Below are positions 1 to 9,500 of a stretch of DNA of 18,196 nt, in pieces (within the stretch, counting starts at the first letter, position 1; each line of letters starts with the position of its first letter). Under the pieces are notes generated by a model. The model had not been told where the DNA came from. It saw only the letters and a program-made list of their open reading frames with translations, and did not search any database. Source of the stretch: Hemicentrotus pulcherrimus (Eukaryota > Echinodermata > Echinoidea > Camarodonta > Strongylocentrotidae); contig BEXV01000455.1 of the NCBI GenBank assembly GCA_003118195.1, forward strand, positions 159,989 to 178,184. Direction: 5' to 3'. Both the position numbers and the translations under genes were made by a program.

Positions 1-380
1 GGGGGGGGGGTTACACATATAAAAATACCAAGGGGGGTTAACCCCAAACCCCCTCCACCTGCGTACGCCCCTGCAGGTAGTGTGACTGTGTGCGTCTGCT
101 TTAGATTTCTTTTATATTGGAAATTTACCCTTTCCCCGTCTCTCTATCTTTGCTCTAGCTCTGTCTCTGTCTAGCTCTGTCTCTGTTTCTAGCTCAGTCT
201 CTGTCTTTCTGATTATTATTGTGATAAAAAAGAGTTAAGAAAACAATGAATATCATCGAAAAGCAAAATCTGTTATTATCACTGCATGACAGTTTCGTTA
301 TAATAGAAGACACGATGTTCCTAATTTCTTTTTGATAATTAACAAGGAAATTACTTTTTGTGCTTTGAATAATTATCTAG
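1..380 (+). other. Intron tail upstream of the first visible DUOX exon
   Basis: No coding similarity is seen. The stretch starts with a run of ten G, followed by a G/C-rich block to about 80 that looks like a fragment of repetitive DNA or a low-quality contig edge. Positions 137-210 are a pyrimidine-rich imperfect repeat built from variants of tctagctctgtctctg. The exon encoding DUOX TM1 is not found here, so it must lie further upstream. Confidence 0.5.
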
Positions 381-514
381 CTGCTGAATGGTGCGGTAAG
401 AAAGAAGGATCGAGACAAGTCCAAGTCAAACTTGGACCAGGAAAGAAGATCCGAATCACGAATGAGCGTGGAAACAAAATTTTAAGAACTGTTGACCTCA
501 CCCACTACACCAAG
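381..514 (+). CDS. DUOX: DUOX exon: start of the PH-like region
   Basis: First coding block in the window, read as [20 protein letters not shown] followed by a basic stretch and [12 protein letters not shown]. It aligns with the human DUOX1 segment just after TM1, where the cytosolic PH-like domain begins. The donor GTAAGC at 515 is clear and leaves phase 0. The left edge is the acceptor tctag ending at 380. Its pyrimidine tract is weak, but homology stops there, since the frame upstream gives sequence unlike DUOX. The exon starts with two bases of a split codon. Confidence 0.85.
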
Positions 515-3500
515 GTAAGCATGGCGATTCAGACTCCTGTGCCCTCACCAGCAACTTCACTCCCAAAATTTAACCGCACTCCGGTGGCATTCGCGTTAAG
601 GAACCTAGACTAAAAAGCTAGTTGCTATCGCAGCAGTATTGCAGAAAATTGTCTGTACAGATTAATGAAAATGTGAAATAAATCAGGAAAACGTTGAGGG
701 GACAGAGACAAAGACGTCGATTGCTTTGATTTAAGATCATTGTTATGCGGCTACTACGAGACCTTCCTTAAGTTAAGTTCTTCTACATTTATGCTCCTTC
801 CATCCACGACGCTTCTGACACGACATTACTCCAATATTAAAATGTAGTATATTTCATGTTTTACGTAGAATTAGCATTTTATCACATACATTCTTGTACA
901 TCCGATCGATCATTTTTGTTGCCTTTTCATGCATTTGTTTCGTTATATACTTCGCATAGACCATTATAAGCGAAAACCCTATTATTGAAATTATGACGTC
1001 TACATCGCGTTGCTATTTCAGGTCGGTTTACTGGTATCCCCTGACGGTCAGCGTCGTCACTTGGTCGTCAAGTTCGATCGCGAATACGACATCGTGTTGA
1101 AGTTCTCTGACCCCGAGAGCCGTTTGGAGTTCATTAGCGACTTTGAATCCTTCCTTGGCAGTGAAGAGGTCGGTGTTGGACGTGAGAGGCAAGAGATCCG
1201 AGAGAAGGAACTTCTCAAGGTGGCCGTCACCAAGGAACATCGCACAAAACTGCTTGAGAAATTCTTCCTCATGGCCTTCTCACAGGTATGTTTTTGAGAG
1301 TATTAGGTTCCTTCCGTGTATTTTGATTTCTTCTATGTGTTTTGTTTTCCTTGAGGGCTTGATAGATTAAGACTTTCAACTCACTGCTATACACCTGTTC
1401 TGTGCCGTTTGGTAATTGTAGATCTATAATCATTGTTCTGTGTAGAGGGCTCTCCTGAATACCCTGACTTTATATCTATCCATCCGGCGACTGAGTCCTT
1501 AAAGCAATCAATGATGTTATTCCTATCCGTTAAATATTTTTCTACGCTCAGGTAAATAGAGACAAATGAAGTTAAATGCTCTATCACAAATTCGAAAGAA
1601 CGAACTCTATCTGCATTGTCCTTACTAAATGTACAATTCATGCATGAACTTAAGAATGTACGAATATTCTCTGTAAGCTATCATGTATCCAACTTGTCTT
1701 TAACTTCTTCATCGACCTTTTCTCTATGACTGAACAGGCCTTCAAACTTGATTTTGACCCTGAGAACCTGGAGGGCCTGAATAATAAGGAGACCAAGGAT
1801 ATCCTGGAATGTGAGCTGACAAAGACAGAATTCGCCGATGTTCTTACCATGAAACCCAACTCCCTCTTTGTCGAACAGATGTTCGAGCTCGTCGACCAGG
1901 ACAACAGCGGATCAATTTCATTCAGAGAGTTCCTTGATGTCATTGTCGTCTTTGCAAAGGGTAAAATATCCCAAATACCCTATTTATTTGCAATGATACA
2001 TGATGTTATATTCCTGTTCCCTCGCCCATGAATGATTGCAAGTGTTACATGAAAAAAACGGACTGGATTCTTATTATCGTAATGTCATCATCACGTCAGT
2101 AACAACGACCTGGATGAATTCGAACAACGTCATGAGATGTTGCCTCTAAATAGAAATCCATTAGAAACTAATCTCAATGGCTGTCCATAAAATGTGTGTT
2201 TGTAATTAAAGGGATTACCTAGACCAGCGGATTTTGTATTGTTAAGAGAGACAACTTGGCAGAAATGTTTTGATAAACCCTAGCGATTCCCGAGACTTAC
2301 CCCTTGTGATTATTCTGACATTTTCTTGCTTAGGACAACCTGAAGACAAACTGAAACTGATGTTCAACATGTATGACATCGACAGGTCTGGTCATCTATC
2401 CCGTGAAGAGTTCAGGCAGATGTTGAAGTAAGTTACACAATTGTTTAATTTCTTGTCTTCTCTTCCCGTTAACACACACCCTCAAATGAGATATCTATTC
2501 TTCCAAATCAATCTAAACAATTGTTCTTGAGATGTCCTTGAGTTAAGAATTAGAGATAAGGTTTCTTCACTTAGCAACTTTTTGTTTTGAATTGGTGGGT
2601 TCTTCCGAAGACGGCAGGTAATGAAACCTTAAATTCTCCCGTGATAAAAATGAATTAAAAATAGAATGGATCTGCCACGGCTGTCTATTTCTCGAAGAGC
2701 AGAGGCACATGCTATGTTACACCGGAAATACTCCATTGGTGGGAAAGGACGTTAAATGGAGGCCCTGTGAAGAGGAGAGCAATCACTTATGCACTTTAGA
2801 AATCCATTGCATGTAGTGGTCAACCTGCACACACACACAATCAATTAGATCTGGAGATGAGACACAGAGGTTTACAGTGATTTAGTTCGCTATTCGCCTC
2901 CCATGCACGGGTGACACCAAATATTTAATGATGATGATAATAGTAATTATAATGATGATGATGATGATAATAATAATAATAATAATAATAATAGTAATAA
3001 TAATAATAATATTAAATAGATTTTGATCTGATTCTTGTATAGTAAGTTTAAAGGTAAGGATGACATTATGGAAAGTAAGGTTTGAATTCCGCCATTTTGT
3101 ACGAGTTCACCTAGCTACCTACCTACCCCTCAACTAGTTCTAATGTCCGATGGTAATAAATTATCTTTCTAGATCTATGATGGAGATGGTGAGTGCTAGC
3201 GTTGAAGAGACTGATCTTGACAAGCTGATCCACGATATGTTCCAGAATGCTGGACTTGGAGACAAGGAAGCCCTTTCCCTGGACGACTTCATTGTAGTCA
3301 TGGCTGAACATAAGGAAGAGCTAAACAATGCTAAACTCGACATCGCTGGTATGTCATCATTTTTTGTCCCATTCATCATGATCTGTTGAATATAAAAGAA
3401 TATTACTAATTATATTATTACTTTTATTGCCTTCACTATCACTCTCTCTCTCTCTTCTTCCTCTTTCTCTCTCTCTCTCTCTTCTTCCTCTTTCTCTGTG

Positions 3501-6500
3501 TCTGTCTCCTTCCATTACTTTCACTCTCACCTCTCTCTGTGGAAATATACCGTTGTGACTCCAAACCAATAGAAAACCAACCTGCTTCTAGACCATTCAG
3601 TATAATTTGATATTTTCGGTCGTTTTCATTCTGGTGTTATTCTCCTAAGTGTGACGGAGGTGTTCCCCTTGATACTTTGAATACCCTTAAAAAAGATCAA
3701 CTACTAATTAAAATCAATCATAATTAATTTTATTTCGCGTTCACATTACGTTTACCCCCTTGCAGGTAACATTCCGCAGATAGCAGGTCAGAAGGATGCT
3801 GGACCCCCTGGTCGTGGGGCTGCCACTGTCATCAGGAGAGGCAACCTTAACTCCCGTGCCCGACAGACTATTATCCGAGCTTACAAGTGCGTTAATAAAT
3901 CGATTCAATTTAATTCGATTCAATTATCTCCAGTCATGTTCGTAGTCTGTACAAATACACACTCGGAAGATTTTTGTTAAGATGTATGTGAAATTCGCAC
4001 AGTTTAAACATTTTACAAACTTATTGAACAAAGCAAACAGAATAAACCGTTTGGCAATTGACAAATAGTCCAAATTATTTGATCAATAATAGTCTATTAT
4101 TGATCAAAGACAGAAATATGACACTGAATATGACACAAGACAATCCAACATTTTATTAGACTGAATTGGATTGATCAAAGAAGAGGTGTCAGATGTTTGA
4201 AAGATTTTTCACATAACCACACAAGAATCAGTCTTCTGAATCCATAGCACAATGATTGGCTACAGAATACCACGTCGTTTTTGAGACCGTACGTATTTAC
4301 TGATTATGCCATTGAAATCTTGATACATTAATGTCTCCTAAACCTCTTTGACCTGATAGGGACCGTGACCAGCCAAGTACCAAGGCTAACGGAGCACCTC
4401 AGGGTGCTGGCGGTAGTGGTGGAGGGGTGAGGAAGCGTGCCCAGGCTAAGAGCGTCCGCGTTGAGACAGTCAAGCAAGAAGAGGCGAAGACTCAGAGCAG
4501 CAAGGCTTACAACACATTTGTCCGCTTCTTCGAGAACAACCGACTTCAGATCTTCTACGTCATTCTCTACTTGCTTGTTCTAGCTGGAGTCTTCATCGAG
4601 AGAGCTTATTGTGAGTAAACATGCTTTAATACTGTGTTCGTATTTGCTTCGTTTATGGGAAAGATATCCACTATTATTACATAATTGGATTTTAGAACTT
4701 CAATATTATAGCACTCTCAAACGTCTACTGCCCGAGGGGGAAAAATAACATTTATAGCTCCAAAAAGTTCATGCCCTCTTACCCTGGTCAGAAAGAGGGA
4801 CATATAACATTTAGAAATCCATTGTCATGGAGCTCTTTAACTAACCCTGTCTAAATGGAGAGAGGTATAAGGAGTTTGAAATTCAACATATTGACATTCT
4901 TACCTTGTCCAAATGAAGGAATAATAACAGTGGGTGTCAGTGTACTTCGTATGCCTGCCAAGATATTTGATAATACCATCTGTTTTTCATAGCAATGATC
5001 TCAATGTATAACACCATTTTTAACACGCAGACTACTCTATCGAGCGTGAATTTGCTGGTCTTCGTCGTATTGCTGGTTTTGGTGTATCTGTGACTCGTGG
5101 AGCTGCCTCGGCTATGATGTTCACCTACTCATCCCTTCTCGTCACCATGTGCAGGAACACCATCACCAAACTAAGAGAGACTTTCCTTCACCGTTACGTC
5201 CCCTTCGACTCTGCTCTAAACATGCACAAGTTCATCGCCATGCTCGCTCTCTTCTTCTCAAGTAAGCGTGATTTTAACAAAAATTCAATTTGTGATTAAA
5301 TCCAAGGAAAAGTACTCTATGAAAATAGGTTATTCTTAATCCTTATTAGTTGAATTTTGACAGGAACAACTAAGTTAGTGTCTATTAATTGTGAGTATAT
5401 ACAGAATTGACGCTGAATGTCAATGTCTAATTTGTCCATCAATTACATACAGGAAAAAACAAGAACACGAGCTCTATGTATATGTGTGTAATTGTTTTTA
5501 GGGAACACACGTACGATTGTGTAAATTAGAGAATATGTGTTGATAACACGATGATAAAAGTAGGAGTAACTGTTACTGTTATTGCGTGCTAATAATATCT
5601 TTGTGTTATTATAATTTCAGTCATGCACACCATCGGCCATTCCATCAACTTCTACCACATCTCAACCCAGACTGCTGATGATCTTACATGCTACTTCCGT
5701 GATTTCTTCCACCGTTCCCATGAGCTTCCAAAGTTCCACTACTGGGCCTGGGGTACTATCACAGGTACGTAAACCACCCTCGCTCACTATTTAGTTTTTC
5801 TCGCAGTATTCATATGTATATATACTAAACTAGTATTGCGTTGAGTTTCGTGACTTAAATATAGTGTGTCACCATAACTCTGTTATTCCTTTTAAGATGT
5901 TACAAGAGATACGTTTTTGCTTCAGTCAAATTGGAAAGGTCAATTCCATTTACAAGAGAAGAAGAAGGCGATGAGTGTGGGTGGGTTTGAGTGGTACAAA
6001 TCGGTCTGAATTGATTGTTAACCTCAATAACTATGATATCAATGATTTAATAACTATTGTGTTTTTTCTCTCTCTCCCTTCAGGTTTCACTGGTATCCTC
6101 TTGGTAATGGTTTGCACCGTCATTTATACATTTGCCTTCCAGTACGCCCGTCGCCGTGTCTTCAACCTGTTCTGGTTCACACATAACATGTGGATCATCT
6201 ACTTCATCCTGATGTTCCTGCACGGCTCTGGTCGTCTTGTTCAACCTCCATTCACGCACTACTTCGCCCTGGGTCCCATCGTCCTCTTCACCTTGGACAA
6301 GCTGGTCAGTGTTAGCAGGAAGAAGGCAGAGATCGCTGTAACCCGCGCTGAACTCCTACCATCAGGTACATCAAAGGGCGAGGGGGTACAAGGAGGCCAT
6401 TGTCTCTCTTTTCATCCGCTAAGAATAGTTCACCAACAGAACTTAGGGGTCAAGATCTTGACTGGCTACACAAGCGGGTTCCCCAGCAACATAGATCTAG

Positions 6501-9500
6501 TGCAAAGGGGGAGTGAATATGAATACTTTGTCAAAATCTATTCTTTGGGATTACCCCGAAGTTCTTGGAAAAGTTTCAAAAAGTGTTTCTACAATTTTTG
6601 AAGTCTATTCAGAAAATATCAAACATCAAGCATACTCGATAAGATGTCCTTATAACATGGCCCTTGACATTACCAATTTGCTGAAACATCGCTTTATTTG
6701 ATGGTAATCCTTCATCTCCTTTGTACCGAAAAAGCTTTATTTGCAAATCAGAAGGCTATTTAATGATCCGATGTGGCTGTGGAAATGACCACCAATATAT
6801 TTGCAGGAATGAAGTATAGGGAAGCTGCTAAATCAATATGAATAAATGTTTGTAATATTTACCACTTCTGTTTCAACTGACAGATGTGACAATGCTTGAG
6901 TTTAAGCGTCCTCAAGGCTTCGAGTACAAGTCTGGGCAGTGGGTCCGTATCGCCTGCAAGACCCTGTCATCCAGTGAATACCATCCTTTCACCCTGACAT
7001 CGGCTCCTCATGAAGAGAACCTATCCCTTCACATCAGAGCTATAGGACCATGGACCATGAACCTCAGGGCTACCTATGATCCTAACGTCGTGCGCGAACA
7101 TCCTCTACCAAAGGTACATATTTTTCATAGTTACCAGACATATGTCCCGAGCTTCATTTCCATCATGGATAACGTGCCAGAAAAGGGGTTTTAGGTTAGA
7201 CTTAGGGCAATGATGAGGATTGTGTGCTTGCTGCAGGCTTTAAGTTAGTTTGGGGGCTAACGTCGGGAATATTATTGAGCAAGAAGAAATTGACACCTTG
7301 CATGGGCTATAGTACCATCTCCAAAATCTCCACAATGTACAAAGTGTAGCCTAGCAACAGAAAAAAATCAACCAGATTTGCATGAGGAGATTACTAGTGA
7401 GAAACTAGACTAATAAAGAGTGATCAGATAATCTACTACATGTACATTTCATGACCATCTAGTCCAAATAAATATTATTTTATTCTTGTGTGATCTGTTT
7501 TCATTGTAGTTGTTCCTTGACGGTCCATATGGAGAGGGTCATCAGGACTGGTACCAGTATGAGGTGGCTGTGCTGGTAGGAGGGGGTATCGGTGTTACCC
7601 CATTTGCTTCGATCCTGAAGGACATCGTAAACAAATCGAGCATCGGTGCCCGCGTTACATGCAAGAAGGTGAGTGTATCGACGTGTATCTGTTCATTTTT
7701 CCAGCCTGTTCATATTACCCCCATTTATAATTTTTTTTGTTATACATCACTTTGTAAGACATTATGACAAATTATCATTTACGCATATTTCGGACACAAT
7801 ATGACATTTAATCATTGTTATTTCTTCAGGTCTACTTCATCTGGGTGACCCGTACCCAGAAGCATTACGAATGGCTCACCGACATCATTCGAGATGTAGA
7901 GGACAATGACACAAATGATCTCGTCAGCGTTCATATCTTCGTCACCCAATTCTTCCAGAAGTTCGATCTCCGAACTACTATGCTGGTACGTCTCTTCTAT
8001 TTTTTTAGGAGTTGGTTAAGAATTTATGAAGAATATATCATGATTAAGGAACTTATATAAAACTCCAGTAAAGTCGAGATGCAGTTTAATTTATGAGTGT
8101 GTATAGATACGTATACTCACCTTTTTGTTTTTAAATTTTTTTAAAGGTTAAAACCAGTTATGGTCATGCGATTGCATTGTGAAAGAAACGTTGTGGAATC
8201 GATCAGAAACGGTTGAGCATCTAGCATCTAGCATCTGCAAGGTTCTGGAATCATCAAAATGATAATAAATTTGGCACATTCTTCGTAAAGTTACAAGCAC
8301 TATACACAGAAAGATGTATATGGGACTACCCTATATCTCTCAGAGACCATGAGAGAAACAAATTTACCAAATATATGAATTAGTAGGCGGTTTCCCGGCA
8401 AATTTTTTATCATGTATTAGTCAAAACATATTCTTTCACGTGATTGATAATGAGAGCTTCCATTTCATTTTATGAAATTGGGGCGTTTCCAATACTGGTC
8501 TTTACCTTTAACATTTAAGAAAAAAGTGTACTAAACTGAACTGAACCGAACAGGAATCAAGCAATTTGCTTAATGAGCAGAATTATCTATTCACGAGTTT
8601 GTTGCTAATACCTCGTGGCGACTCTGGACACCCTGAAAAGATATTAAACATGTCAATATTGACGCTGAGTATTATCCTTGTCCTAATGGAGAGACATATA
8701 TTGTTTTTGTTTTTTTTACAAATATTGTTTTTTATGTAATTAATGTTTCATTTGATGCCACGCGTATGATACATCAAGCTTTCAATCTAAATATATATTG
8801 GAAAGTAAGTGCATGAGTTATGACGATGATTAATTTCATTGATCCTTGAGTCTTTGATCAACGTCATTAATATTTCTGTCCTTGATTAATTTCAAATATT
8901 GTGTATGTCCCTTTCCACTACAGTACATCTGTGAGCGTCATTTCCAGAAGATCTCCAACCGATCTCTGTTCACTGGTCTCAAGTCCATCACTCATTTCGG
9001 ACGTCCTCAGTTCACTTCTTTCCTTCAGTCACTAGAGGATGAACATCCTGGTGTAAGTATCTCAATATTCTTCTTGGCCAAGCATATTACCTTTCCTCCA
9101 GGTTAAAACCCCGACTTAGTGGGAAGATTTAGTCCACAGATGAATAGTGAACCAAGTGTCAATCTCTACATCCTCTAAAAATTACCATAACTATGTTACT
9201 AAATGATAACACAATCATGTCGTTTTGACATAAAAATCATTTCTTGACTGGATTAGTTTTATTTATCAGTTAAAGTCATGTGTATAAAATAGAAAAAATT
9301 GACCCTCGTCACTCCTTGTTGGAAGTAGATTAAATTAAAGTGAAACTCCCCCAAAAGATAGTTTGGTGAACGAGTATATATTATCAACTAAACACCTCTC
9401 GTAATATAGTTTAGATAACATGAATCCTGTCTTCAATGATGATCTTGTTCTACAATGATTCTAATCAGAGTACTCTTTGTGTCTGAACAGGTGGGAAAGA

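Larger units (their letters stand above)
515..2333 (+). other. DUOX introns 515-1021, 1286-1737 and 1961-2333
   Basis: Three introns of 507, 452 and 373 bp flank the PH-like and first EF-hand exons. They are AT-rich with clear GT-AG ends. I saw no repeat, RNA gene or conserved coding block in them. Short open frames here do not resemble DUOX and lack splice support. Confidence 0.7.
2428..3172 (+). other. DUOX intron with SINE-like repeat
   Basis: 745-bp phase 2 intron between the second EF-hand exon and the next exon. It holds the SINE-like element described separately at about 2665-3015. Outside that element it is plain AT-rich sequence. Confidence 0.7.

Noticed and set aside
1..10. Run of ten G at the window start
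   Set aside because: Could be a sequencing or contig-end artefact or plain simple sequence; too short for any call.
5975..6601. Long open frame around the DUOX exon at 6084-6365, extending into both introns
   Set aside because: Only 6084-6365 matches DUOX. The upstream and downstream parts lack similarity, and strong GT-AG sites at 6083/6084 and 6365/6366 restore the conserved protein with its neighbours.
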